NCBI RefSeq assembly: GCF_000382225.1
Contig: NZ_KB907824.1
Coordinates: forward strand, 1-55,515
DNA length: 55,515 nt
Direction: 5' to 3'
From: Hymenobacter aerophilus DSM 13606
GTDB taxonomy: Bacteria > Bacteroidota > Bacteroidia > Cytophagales > Hymenobacteraceae
In this document: in pieces, positions 34,032 through 41,810 of the stretch
How positions within the stretch are numbered: the first letter of the stretch is position 1
How the letters are laid out: every line of letters starts with the position of its first letter
Program-made: the position numbers and the translations under genes
Notes under the pieces: generated by a model
What the model saw: the letters and a program-made list of their open reading frames with translations, nothing else
Database searches by the model: none
What the model was told of the DNA's origin: nothing

Positions 34032-35702
34032 ATGCCTTTCCCAATGACTTCGCGCCGCTGGCTGTGGCTGTTTCTGCTGGTGCTGGGTGGGGCCTTTGCT
34101 TGGCAGTTGGGTAGCTGGGGGCCGCTGGAAAGCAGCGAGGCCCGCTACGCCGAAATCGGGCGGGAAATGCTGACGGGCGGCGACTGGCTGCACCCGCGGC
34201 TGCTGGGCATTCAGCACTTCCACAAGCCGCCGCTCACGTACTGGGCCACGGCGGCGGGGCTGGGGCTGTTTGGCTTGAATACGGTGGGCGTGCGGCTGCT
34301 GCCGGTGCTGGCCGTGCTGGCGCAGGTGGGCCTGATGTACGCGCTGGGTCTGCTGCTGTTTGGCCAGGATAGGGCCCGGGCGCTGGCGGCGGCCGTCATC
34401 TACGGCTCGCTGCCGGTCGTGCTCATCTCGGCCCTCAACGTGACCACCGATGTATACTTGGCTACGCTGGAGCTAGCGGCGGCCTACGGCATCCTGCGCT
34501 ACTATCATGGCGGCGGGGTGCGCTGGCTGTACCTGTTCTGGCTGGGGCTGGGGCTAGCGTTTCTCACCAAGGGGCCGGTGGGCTTCGTGCTGCCGCTGAT
34601 GGCCGTGGCGGGCGCCTACTTCCGGCTGCCGGCCGCCGAGCGAACCGGACTGGCGCGGCGGCCCTTCACGGTGCACCACGCGCTGGGGCTGGCGCTGTTT
34701 GTGGTGGTGGGGCTGAGCTGGTACGGCTACCTGGTGGCCGAAAACCCAGCTTTCGTGCGCTACTTTTTGTACGAGCACACCGTGGAGCGTTTTGCTAACG
34801 CGGCCACTTTCAACCGCAGCAAGCCTTGGTGGTTTTACGTGGTGCTGGCGCCGGCTACCAGCCTGCCCTGGGCGGTGGCGCTGGTGGTGCGGGCCGTGCG
34901 CACGCCCTGGGCCACGGTGCCGCGGCAGTGGCGCAACGTGCTTATTTTCTGGGTGCTGATGCCGCTGCTGTTCTTCTCGCTTTCCAGCTCCAAGCTGCTG
35001 CTTTATGTGCTGCCCATTTTTCCGGGCGTGGCTTTGCTCACAACCTACTACCTGGGCCGTTGCACCGAGGCCGCGCTGCACCGCTGGTACGTGGGCATGC
35101 TGGCTTTTTTCGGGCTGCTGCTGGGGGCGCTGTGTTTGCTGCCGGTGCTGGCGGCCGTGTTCGAGCTGGGCCTGGAGGTGCATCCCATCGCCTCGCTCCG
35201 GCCCGCCGTTGGGGTGGTTGCGCTGGTGCTCACGCTCACCGTCTGGAACCAGGTGCGCATTGCGCCCCGGCTGCTGGTGGCCACCAGTATTTTCACGGTT
35301 TTCCTGCTGATTTCGGCCAAGCCCATTATGCAGCAGAACGAGCTGACCTTCAACGGCAGCCGCCCGCTGGCCGATTTCATCCGGCAGCAGGGCCTGCAAG
35401 CCCGTCAGGTAGTGGTCTACGACGAGTTGCTGCCGTCGCTGGCCTTCGAGCTGGGCACGCTGCCGGTGTTCCTCAACGACGGCAACCACAACCTCAACCG
35501 CGAAACCCAGTTCGAGCCCGGCACCAGCTGGCACCGCTACCTGCTCTACCTCAATCAGCCCGAAGCTGAGGCCCCGCTACGCTGGCTGCTGGCCAGCCAC
35601 CCCGTGCTGCTGGTGAAAGGCGAGCTGAAACCCGAGCGGCGCTGGCTGCTGGCTAATTTCGAGCACCAGGAAAAGCTGGGCAAATGGGTGGTGTATTGGT
35701 GA
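34032..35702 (+). CDS. GT39/ArnT-like membrane glycosyltransferase
   Basis: 556 residues, about 11-12 membrane segments. The first periplasmic loop SWGPLESSEARYAEIGREML holds the acidic motif typical of ArnT/PMT-fold transferases, followed by GIQHFHKPPLTYW. These enzymes transfer a sugar from polyprenyl phosphate to a lipid or protein in the periplasm. A soluble C-terminal domain (about 430-556) follows the last helix, as in ArnT. Starts at 34032 and 34044 are both possible. The stop TGA lies in the first TTGGTGA octamer of the downstream repeat, so the final residues (VVYW) are set by the repeat edge. Confidence 0.85.
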   Translation: MPFPMTSRRWLWLFLLVLGGAFAWQLGSWGPLESSEARYAEIGREMLTGGDWLHPRLLGIQHFHKPPLTYWATAAGLGLFGLNTVGVRLLPVLAVLAQVGLMYALGLLLFGQDRARALAAAVIYGSLPVVLISALNVTTDVYLATLELAAAYGILRYYHGGGVRWLYLFWLGLGLAFLTKGPVGFVLPLMAVAGAYFRLPAAERTGLARRPFTVHHALGLALFVVVGLSWYGYLVAENPAFVRYFLYEHTVERFANAATFNRSKPWWFYVVLAPATSLPWAVALVVRAVRTPWATVPRQWRNVLIFWVLMPLLFFSLSSSKLLLYVLPIFPGVALLTTYYLGRCTEAALHRWYVGMLAFFGLLLGALCLLPVLAAVFELGLEVHPIASLRPAVGVVALVLTLTVWNQVRIAPRLLVATSIFTVFLLISAKPIMQQNELTFNGSRPLADFIRQQGLQARQVVVYDELLPSLAFELGTLPVFLNDGNHNLNRETQFEPGTSWHRYLLYLNQPEAEAPLRWLLASHPVLLVKGELKPERRWLLANFEHQEKLGKWVVYW

Positions 35703-35949
35703 TTTGGTGAGGTGGTGATTTGGTGAGGTGGTGATTTGGTGATGGGGCAGCCCCGGAGGGGCGCCATATTGGTAGCAGGTCGGCATCTATTCAGGTTAAA
35801 GCCCCAGCGGGGCGACACCCCTCGTTCAGCGGTTGGTGCCGCCCCGCTGGGGCTTTTTCTACTTCTGGTTACGTCACGGCTACCAATATGTCGCCCCTCC
35901 GGGGCTGCCCCCTAACCAAATCACTAAATCACCACGTCACCAAATCACC
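35699..35949. repeat. Nested inverted repeat between convergent GT39 and lysA
   Basis: Outer layer: octamer arrays 35699-35743 (TTGGTGAT, TTGGTGAG, GTGGTGAT) and 35914-35949 (inverted). Middle layer: GGGGCAGCCCCGGAGGGGCG at 35744-35763 against 35892-35911, continuing through CCATATTGGTAGC/GCTACCAATATG. Inner layer: AAAGCCCCAGCGGGGCG against CGCCCCGCTGGGGCTTTT. Both flanking genes have their TGA stop codons inside the octamer arms. The inner hairpin with its T-run could terminate the GT39 transcript. Confidence 0.88.
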
Positions 35950-37093
35950 TTGAGCCGTACACCGCCGCGGCCTTTTCCCGCAGGTTGTAGCCCGACGACA
36001 TGACTTCACCATAGGCGCCCACCGAGCGGATAGCCAGCAGGTCGTGGCGCTGGGTTTCGGGCAGCAGGCGGGCGCGGCCGAACGTGTCGGTCGATTCGCA
36101 GATGGGACCCACGATGTCGTAGGCCAGCTCGGGGCGGTGGCTGCTTAGGTTCTGGATGTGGTGGTGGCTGCCGTAGAGGGCCGGGCGCATGAGTTCGGTC
36201 ATGCCCGCATCGAGAATGGCAAACCGCGTGTGCTGGCTTTCTTTCACGTAAAGCACCCGGCTGAGCAGCGTGCCGCACTGCGCCACTACCGAGCGGCCCA
36301 GCTCCACGTGCACCTGCTGGCCCGGCCGCCGCTGCAGGTGCTGCTCGAACAGCCCAAAGTAGGTGGCGAAATCAGGAATCGGGTGTTCGTCGGGCTGCTC
36401 GTAGCTGATGCCCAGGCCGCCGCCCACGTTGAGGTGGGGCAGGTGGTGGCCCCGGTCTTCGAGCCAGGTTTGCAGGTCGTTGAGCTTGCGGCTGAGGGCA
36501 GCGAATACGCTCAGTTCGGTTATCTGCGAGCCGATGTGGGCGTGCAAACCCAGCAGTTCCACGTGGGGCAGCTGCTCCAGCTGCTCCAGCACGCCGACCA
36601 GGTCAGGCAGGCTGATGCCGAACTTGTTGGCGTCGAGGCCCGTGGTGATGTGGGGGTGGGTGTAGGCGTCGACGTTGGGGTTGATGCGCAGCGCCACCCG
36701 CGCCCGCCGGCCCTGCGCTCCGGCCAGCTCGTTCAGCACCCGCAGCTCGGGCACCGACTCGGCGTTGAAGCAGAAAATATCGGCCGCCAGCGCCCGGTTT
36801 ATTTCCGCATCCGACTTGCCCACGCCGGCAAATACCACGTCGTCGGCCCCGAAACCGGCCTCCAGGGCCCGCGCCACCTCGCCGCCGCTCACGCAGTCGG
36901 CCCCCAGCCCGGCGCGCTTTATTCGTTCCAGAATGGGCAGGTTGGAATTGGCCTTGAGGGCGTAATGCACCCGGAAGTTGCCCGGCCGGGCGGCAGCCGT
37001 CAGGGCCGCCAGCGTCTGGTCGAGCAGGCCGAGGTCGTAGTAGTAAAAGGGGGTAGGCTGATTCAAAAATTCAGCGGGAAGCTGGAAAGGCAT
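35945..37093 (-). CDS. lysA: Diaminopimelate decarboxylase
   Basis: 382 residues, PLP fold III (alanine racemase-like barrel). LysA forms L-lysine from meso-diaminopimelate. Marks: PLP lysine in HYALKANSNLPIL, GLGADCVSGGEVARAL, VFAGVGKSDAEI, LRINPNVDAYTHPHITTG, KFGI, GGGLGISY and substrate-binding GPICESTDTF. The ATG at 37093 (MPFQLPAEFLNQP) gives the normal length. It lies 122 bp downstream of lysC on the same strand, with a palindrome between, so the two lysine genes probably share a transcript. The TGA stop is inside an octamer repeat. Confidence 0.93.
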   Translation of the reverse strand: MPFQLPAEFLNQPTPFYYYDLGLLDQTLAALTAAARPGNFRVHYALKANSNLPILERIKRAGLGADCVSGGEVARALEAGFGADDVVFAGVGKSDAEINRALAADIFCFNAESVPELRVLNELAGAQGRRARVALRINPNVDAYTHPHITTGLDANKFGISLPDLVGVLEQLEQLPHVELLGLHAHIGSQITELSVFAALSRKLNDLQTWLEDRGHHLPHLNVGGGLGISYEQPDEHPIPDFATYFGLFEQHLQRRPGQQVHVELGRSVVAQCGTLLSRVLYVKESQHTRFAILDAGMTELMRPALYGSHHHIQNLSSHRPELAYDIVGPICESTDTFGRARLLPETQRHDLLAIRSVGAYGEVMSSGYNLREKAAAVYGSR

Positions 37094-37137
37094 GGGGGTT
37101 GTTAGGGGCTGGGGTGTCGTGAACTGGGAGAAAAAAC

Positions 37138-37227
37138 CTGTCATCCTGAGCAGAGCGAAGGACCTATACAGAAGGTAATATTTGACGTCAGCTTCTGTAT
37201 AGGTCCTTCTCAAGCTCAGGATGACAG
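37138..37227. repeat. Dispersed palindrome, GTCATCCTGAGC family, tip type 2
   Basis: A 90-bp inverted repeat with tip GACCTATACAGAAG/CTTCTGTATAGGTC. It lies between lysC and lysA. Its right arm carries the lysC stop codon (TGA, complement of 37216-37218). Confidence 0.9.
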
Positions 37228-38562
37228 ATGGTTGCCTTCAATATCCTCAAACAGGTCCGCATTCAACGTCCGCAAGGCGCGCACCTTGTCTTCGGTGCGC
37301 ACCAGCACGCTGATGTTGTTGGGCGAGCCGCCGTAGCTGATCATGCGCACCGGCACATCGCGCAGGGCGGCAAAGGCGCGGTGGGCGCTGCCGTTGGCAT
37401 CCTGCGTGAGGCTGCCGACGAGGCAGATGATGCTCTGGTTTTCATCGACGGCCACCACGCCAAAGTCCTGCAGTTCGGCCACAATCTGCGGCAGGCGGCC
37501 GGCGTCGTCGATGGTCAGGGAAACCGCCACTTCCGAGGTCGTAATCATGTCGATGGGCGTGCAGTGGCGCTCGAACACCTCGAACAGACTCCGCAGAAAC
37601 CCGTGGGCCAGCAGCATCCGGCTCGACTTCACGTTGATGGCCGTGATGCCGTCTTTGGCAGCAATGGCCTTGATGGCGCCGGGGCCGGTGCGGGCCGAAA
37701 TAAGCGTGCCGGGCGCGTCGGGCTGCATCGTGTTCAGCAGCCGCACCGGAATGCCGTGGGCCCGCGCCGGCAGCACCGAGCTGGGATGCAGGATTTTGGC
37801 CCCGAAATAGGCCAGCTCGGCGGCCTCATCAAACGACAGCTCGCGCACCGGATACGTGCCGGCCACCACTCGCGGGTCGTTGTTGTGCAGCCCGTCGATG
37901 TCGGTCCAGATCTGGATTTCCTCGGCTTCCAGGGCCGCCCCGATCAGCGAAGCCGAATAGTCGGAGCCGCCGCGCTTGAGGTTGTCGATGTGGCCGTGGG
38001 CGTCGCGGCAGATGAAGCCCTGGGTGATGAACAGCGCCTCGTGGGGGTAGGGGAGCAGCGCGGCGGCCAGCCCCTGCCGGATGGCGGCGGCATCGGGCTC
38101 CCCATCGGCACCGAGGCGCATGAACTCCAGCGCCGGCAGCAGCACCGCCGGCCGGCCCAGCACCTGCGTAACGTAGCCGTGCAGCAGCCGGGAGCTCAGC
38201 AGTTCTCCCTGGGCCAGGATAATCCGCTCACCGGCCGCCGACAGCGGCTCCGCGGCCAGCTCGTGCAGGGTCTGGAACGACTCGTCGAGGTAAGGCAGCA
38301 CGGCCGCGGCCGCCGTGCCGAGCAGCTCGTGGGCTACTTCGTGATAGCGTTGGCGCAGTTGGGCAAGGTGGGCGGCGGCGGCCAGGGCCGCGTCGCGGGC
38401 GTAGAGCAAACCGGCCAGCTCGACCAGCGCGTTGGTGGTGCCGCTCATGGCCGAGAGCACCACGAGGCGGCGCTGCAGGTGCGGCGCGTGCATCAGCTCC
38501 GCCACTTCGCGCATCCGCTGCGCCGACCCGACGGACGTGCCGCCAAACTTCAAAATCTTCAT
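37216..38562 (-). CDS. lysC: Aspartate kinase
   Basis: 448 residues. The enzyme phosphorylates aspartate, the first step to lysine, threonine and methionine. The kinase domain shows MKILKFGGTSVG, SAMSGTTNALVELA, NLKRGGSDYSASL and WTDIDGLHNNDPR. The C-terminal ACT region (about 310-440) binds the feedback amino acid (INVKSSRMLLAHGFL, SLTIDDAGRLPQIVAEL). It is monofunctional, with no homoserine dehydrogenase part. It is followed by lysA and preceded by a terminator hairpin and a short Lys-rich reading frame, pointing to attenuation by lysine. The stop codon and last Ser-Ser come from a palindromic repeat arm. Confidence 0.93.
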   Translation of the reverse strand: MKILKFGGTSVGSAQRMREVAELMHAPHLQRRLVVLSAMSGTTNALVELAGLLYARDAALAAAAHLAQLRQRYHEVAHELLGTAAAAVLPYLDESFQTLHELAAEPLSAAGERIILAQGELLSSRLLHGYVTQVLGRPAVLLPALEFMRLGADGEPDAAAIRQGLAAALLPYPHEALFITQGFICRDAHGHIDNLKRGGSDYSASLIGAALEAEEIQIWTDIDGLHNNDPRVVAGTYPVRELSFDEAAELAYFGAKILHPSSVLPARAHGIPVRLLNTMQPDAPGTLISARTGPGAIKAIAAKDGITAINVKSSRMLLAHGFLRSLFEVFERHCTPIDMITTSEVAVSLTIDDAGRLPQIVAELQDFGVVAVDENQSIICLVGSLTQDANGSAHRAFAALRDVPVRMISYGGSPNNISVLVRTEDKVRALRTLNADLFEDIEGNHLSS

Positions 38563-38603
38563 GAAAAAACAGTTGTGAGACGAAGCATCGTTTCGTCCGG
38601 GCC

Positions 38604-38637
38604 AAAAAAAAGCGCCGACCCTCGAAAGGACCGGCGC
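38604..38637 (-). terminator. Terminator/attenuator hairpin upstream of lysC
   Basis: On the minus strand an 11-bp stem (two G-U pairs) with a TTCG tetraloop (38612-38637) is followed by eight T (38604-38611). It reads towards lysC and ends 41 bases before its ATG, so it must be read through for lysC to be expressed from an upstream promoter. Its 3' arm contains GGGTCGG (38615-38621 complement), complementary to CCGACCC within the leader reading frame. Confidence 0.8.
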
Positions 38638-38666
38638 GGAAAACGTTCAGAATCAGGTACAGTGAA

Positions 38667-38714
38667 CTAGTGCGACGGTCGGGTCGGGGTGCGTTTCTTC
38701 GATTTCTTGCCCAT
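38667..38714 (-). CDS. Putative Lys/Thr-rich leader peptide of lysC
   Basis: A 15-codon frame reads MGKKSKKRTPTRPSH and ends 30 bases before the terminator hairpin. Four of its first seven residues are lysine, and two threonines follow; lysine is the product of the adjacent lysC-lysA pair. CCGACCC at 38681-38687 (minus strand) can pair with the 3' arm of the terminator and so act as antiterminator. The frame is open further upstream (ATG at 38810 or 38837), so a longer peptide is possible; a TACTTGCG box lies at 38845-38852. Translation is not proven. Confidence 0.5.
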   Translation of the reverse strand: MGKKSKKRTPTRPSH

Positions 38715-38971
38715 CAATTTACTGCCGGCCGCCTGCCCACACGCCTCCCCGGCCCCGGCCGAAAGGCGGGCGCAAGCGAGAGAAGAGAATGTGGAAACAG
38801 AAGTCAGCATAGGAGCAAGCCGGCAACCCCGGCGCATTAGCGGCCGCAAGTACGCTCCGGATTCGGGATATTCAATAAAATGAATTGAAAAACTGGTAAG
38901 CTGAGTGACTTTTTGGCCACTGCTGCCACCTCAGCCGAAAGCCCGGCCCGCCGGGCCAACTTGAAAGCTGC
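38715..38971. other. Region between lysC leader and helicase gene
   Basis: Apart from the possible leader frame extension (to 38837) no gene is supported. It probably holds the lysC promoter and the 3' end of the helicase transcript. Confidence 0.4.
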
Positions 38972-41731
38972 CTATTGCCACCGGCTGCGGGGCTTTGCCC
39001 GCGGGGCCAGCGCAGCGGCCAGCGTACGGCCGCGCACTTGCAGCAGCTGCTCGCGGCCTTCAAGCGTGCGGGTATACAGGAGGTGGCAGGGGCCGACATA
39101 CTGGCGCCAGAAACGGGCGTAGGTTTCGGCTTCCTTTTTGGTGCGGCCCAGCACTTCCGGCACGGCGTGGTAGTCGCGCTGGGCGATGAGCTGCCACAAA
39201 GTGCTCTGCCGCTCCAGCACGTAGCGGGGGTTGTCCAGCGGGTCGAGGACTTCGGCCAGAGTCCGCAGAAACAGGCTGGTTTCGTGGGTGCTGCCCCCGC
39301 GCAGGTAACAGGTCACGCTGCCATCGGGGGCGGGCTCGACCACTGTTTCCAGGTCGGCCCCACCCTGCACCAGGCCCGCCTGGCGCAGGGCCGCGAGCAG
39401 GGCCCGCGCAATCGGCTCCACGTCGCGCCCGATGTCGCGGTAGGTGAGGTAGAGCCGCAGCGCCCGCCACAGCCGCCGGCCAAACACCACCAGCGCGGTA
39501 ACGGCCGCTATTTTCAGGAACAGCAGCAACTCTGCCCACGAGTGCCCGGGCCGCAGGGAGCGAAGCAAACTGGTAAGGGTTTCGCTGGCAAACAGCGCTA
39601 CTGCGGCCCCCAGCTCGGCCAACAGGTAAGCGAGAGTACGTTGCAGGGACATGCGGCGGAGCCGGGGCAGGCTTTCGGGCAAATTGACGGTGGGCCGCAC
39701 GTGTAGCTGGGGCACCAACTGCGAGCCGGTCTTCAGGGCCGTGCGCCACCGCTCAACCAGCGCCGGCCGGTCGGCGGCGTGGGAAAAGGTGGGGGCGTTG
39801 AGGGTTTGGGCCGATGGTGGCGCAGCGGCGGATGCCTCGGCCGTTGGCACATCGGGCGCCGGAACCCTATCCAGCTGCCCCGCCCGTCTGGGCAAACCCA
39901 GGCGGGCCAGGCCCTCGGCCAGGGCGGGGGGCCGGGGCGGAAGCGTGACGCCCACAAACACCCGAAACCGCCGCTGCAGTAGCTCCAGGTCGGGGCCGCC
40001 GCTGGCGGCGTACGCGTCGAGGCAGGCCAGGTGCCAGATGTGGCTGGCCTTGGCCGGCCGGGCCGGGTCGGTGCGAATGGCCCGGCCCCGCATCTGGTTC
40101 GACTGCACAAACGAGCCCACGAAGCTGGCCAGTAGCAGCGTGTTGAGGCAGGGCGCATCCCAGCCTTCCCCCAGCAGCGCCTTCGTACCAATAAGCGTGG
40201 TGATGTGGCCCTGCTCAAACAGCTTCGTGACGAGGCCTACCACCTCGGTTTGCCGGTTGGCCGGGGGCAGCAGCAGCGAGTAGGCAGCATCGTAGGGCAG
40301 CGGCCGGGCCGGCAGCGGCGGCTGGTGGGGGGCTGCCGCCTGCAGGGCCGGTAAGGCGGCGGTCGGCAGCACCACCACGCTGCCCGTAAGCACGCCCAGG
40401 CGCTGGCCCGGCACCGGCTGGCGACGCAGCAGTTCAAAAACCGGCAGCACGCCCAGCCGGTTGAGCGGCAACTCATTCGTAGGCGTGGCCGGCATAAATT
40501 CGCGCCGGATATAGTCGGTGAGCACTACCAGGCGCAAAGCGGGCCCCAGCGCCGCTTGCTCGAACTCCACGATTTGTCCAATGGCGTGCAGCTTGCTCAG
40601 GCTGGTGCCCAGCAGCTGGTCGAGCTGGGGATGGAAGCGAAGCGTTAGGCGTTTGCCCTGCAGCAGCTCGTGTTGGCGCAGGCGCTTCTCCAGGGCCTGG
40701 CGGTGGGCGTGGTGGGCCACCTCGAAACCGTCTTCAAACAAATAAAACTGCACGGCCTTCTCCAGCCACTCGGGCGTGAGCGGGGGCACCTGCGTCGGCG
40801 CCACCCCGAGCACGGCCAGCTGGTCGGGGTGCAGCGGCTGGCCCTGCGAATGCAGCAGAATCAGGCTGGCCGCGAAGCTGGGCAGCTGGCCGTATACCCA
40901 GTCGAGGTGGCTGAGCGGGGCCTGCAGGGCTGGGTGGCTGGCCAGCGCGGCTCCCAACGCCAGGTCCTGCCGCAGGGCCTCGTACTCGGCCTGCAGCAGG
41001 TGGTGGAGCTGTTGCAGCTGCTGGCCTTCGGTGCCGGTGGGCTCCGAAAAGCACACGTAATCCTGATGCGGGCACAGGTCGCCGGCCGCCACCAGTTCGG
41101 CCACCGTTATTTCGGCATCCACCGGCCCATTCAGGTCGCAATACCGCTCCCACTCAACCGCCGACACGTCGTAGGGCGGGGTGGCCGTCAGGCTGACTAC
41201 GGTCGGGGCCAGCTGTTCCTTCACCTGCATCAGGCTGCGCCACCAGGCATTCTGCAGGTGGTGCGCCTCATCCAGCACCAGCGTCCCCAGCTTTTGCGCC
41301 CGCAGCCGCTGCACCAGCGCCGCCGGGCCGCGCGCACGTTGGCCGGTATGGCTGGCTTTGGTTGAGCCGGCATCCGCTGCATCGGCAGCAGGCTCCGCGC
41401 AGGCGGCGTGCAGCGCCTGGTAGGTACTGATGGTCAGCCAGGCCGGCTGGTGCAAGTCGGTTGAAAGCCAGACCGGCCGGGTGGCGTCGGCCAGAAACAG
41501 CTCGCAGAAACGCTCCACCCACTGGTCGCGGATGGTGAGGGTAGGGGCCAGCACCAGCGCGGGCTGCCCGAGTCGGCACAGCACCTCCAGGCCCAACACG
41601 GTTTTGCCCGAGCCGGGCGGAGCCACCACGTGCAGGTGGTCGTTGGCCAGATGCGCGCTCAGCTCGTCCAGAATTCGCTGCTGGTAGCCCCGCCAGGGGT
41701 ATTTGAACTGAACAGGCGCGGGCAGGGACAT
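38972..41731 (-). CDS. SF2 DEAH-type helicase fused to a membrane-spanning C-terminal region
   Basis: 919 residues. The N-terminal part is a ResIII-like superfamily 2 helicase: Walker A APPGSGKT (37-44), motif Ia LVLAPTLTIRDQW, DEAH box (154-157), motif III SLTATPP (180-186), motif V GTKALLGEGWD (515-525) and motif VI QSNQMRGRAIR (543-553). A long insertion (about 225-440) separates the RecA lobes. Residues about 698-716 and 733-752 (SWAELLLFLKIAAVTALVVF) are hydrophobic and flanked by Arg, so the protein is probably membrane-anchored. A conserved-looking soluble domain (about 765-905) follows. No nuclease motif is seen. I do not know its function; an anti-phage or DNA-uptake role is speculation. 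Confidence 0.75.
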   Translation of the reverse strand: MSLPAPVQFKYPWRGYQQRILDELSAHLANDHLHVVAPPGSGKTVLGLEVLCRLGQPALVLAPTLTIRDQWVERFCELFLADATRPVWLSTDLHQPAWLTISTYQALHAACAEPAADAADAGSTKASHTGQRARGPAALVQRLRAQKLGTLVLDEAHHLQNAWWRSLMQVKEQLAPTVVSLTATPPYDVSAVEWERYCDLNGPVDAEITVAELVAAGDLCPHQDYVCFSEPTGTEGQQLQQLHHLLQAEYEALRQDLALGAALASHPALQAPLSHLDWVYGQLPSFAASLILLHSQGQPLHPDQLAVLGVAPTQVPPLTPEWLEKAVQFYLFEDGFEVAHHAHRQALEKRLRQHELLQGKRLTLRFHPQLDQLLGTSLSKLHAIGQIVEFEQAALGPALRLVVLTDYIRREFMPATPTNELPLNRLGVLPVFELLRRQPVPGQRLGVLTGSVVVLPTAALPALQAAAPHQPPLPARPLPYDAAYSLLLPPANRQTEVVGLVTKLFEQGHITTLIGTKALLGEGWDAPCLNTLLLASFVGSFVQSNQMRGRAIRTDPARPAKASHIWHLACLDAYAASGGPDLELLQRRFRVFVGVTLPPRPPALAEGLARLGLPRRAGQLDRVPAPDVPTAEASAAAPPSAQTLNAPTFSHAADRPALVERWRTALKTGSQLVPQLHVRPTVNLPESLPRLRRMSLQRTLAYLLAELGAAVALFASETLTSLLRSLRPGHSWAELLLFLKIAAVTALVVFGRRLWRALRLYLTYRDIGRDVEPIARALLAALRQAGLVQGGADLETVVEPAPDGSVTCYLRGGSTHETSLFLRTLAEVLDPLDNPRYVLERQSTLWQLIAQRDYHAVPEVLGRTKKEAETYARFWRQYVGPCHLLYTRTLEGREQLLQVRGRTLAAALAPRAKPRSRWQ

Positions 41732-41750
41732 GCTTATGACAAAGGCAAGG

Positions 41751-41786
41751 CAGGGCCACGACGCAAGGAGCTGCGTCGTGGCCCTG
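41751..41786. terminator. 15-bp perfect hairpin after the M28 peptidase gene
   Basis: CAGGGCCACGACGCA (41751-41765) pairs perfectly with 41772-41786 around a 6-base loop. It lies between the M28 stop and the helicase start. A weak T/C-rich run follows on the minus strand. It probably terminates the M28 transcript. Confidence 0.7.
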
Positions 41787-41810
41787 TATTCGTTGATTGG
41801 ATCAGGAAGC

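Noticed and set aside
38563..38971. A lysine riboswitch upstream of lysC
   Set aside because: The leader is too short and I do not see the multi-helix lysine aptamer; a peptide-coupled attenuator fits the sequence better.
41751..41786. The perfect hairpin as a phage attachment or recombination site
   Set aside because: A single copy, between a gene end and the next start, with no integrase or duplicated core; a terminator is the simpler explanation.
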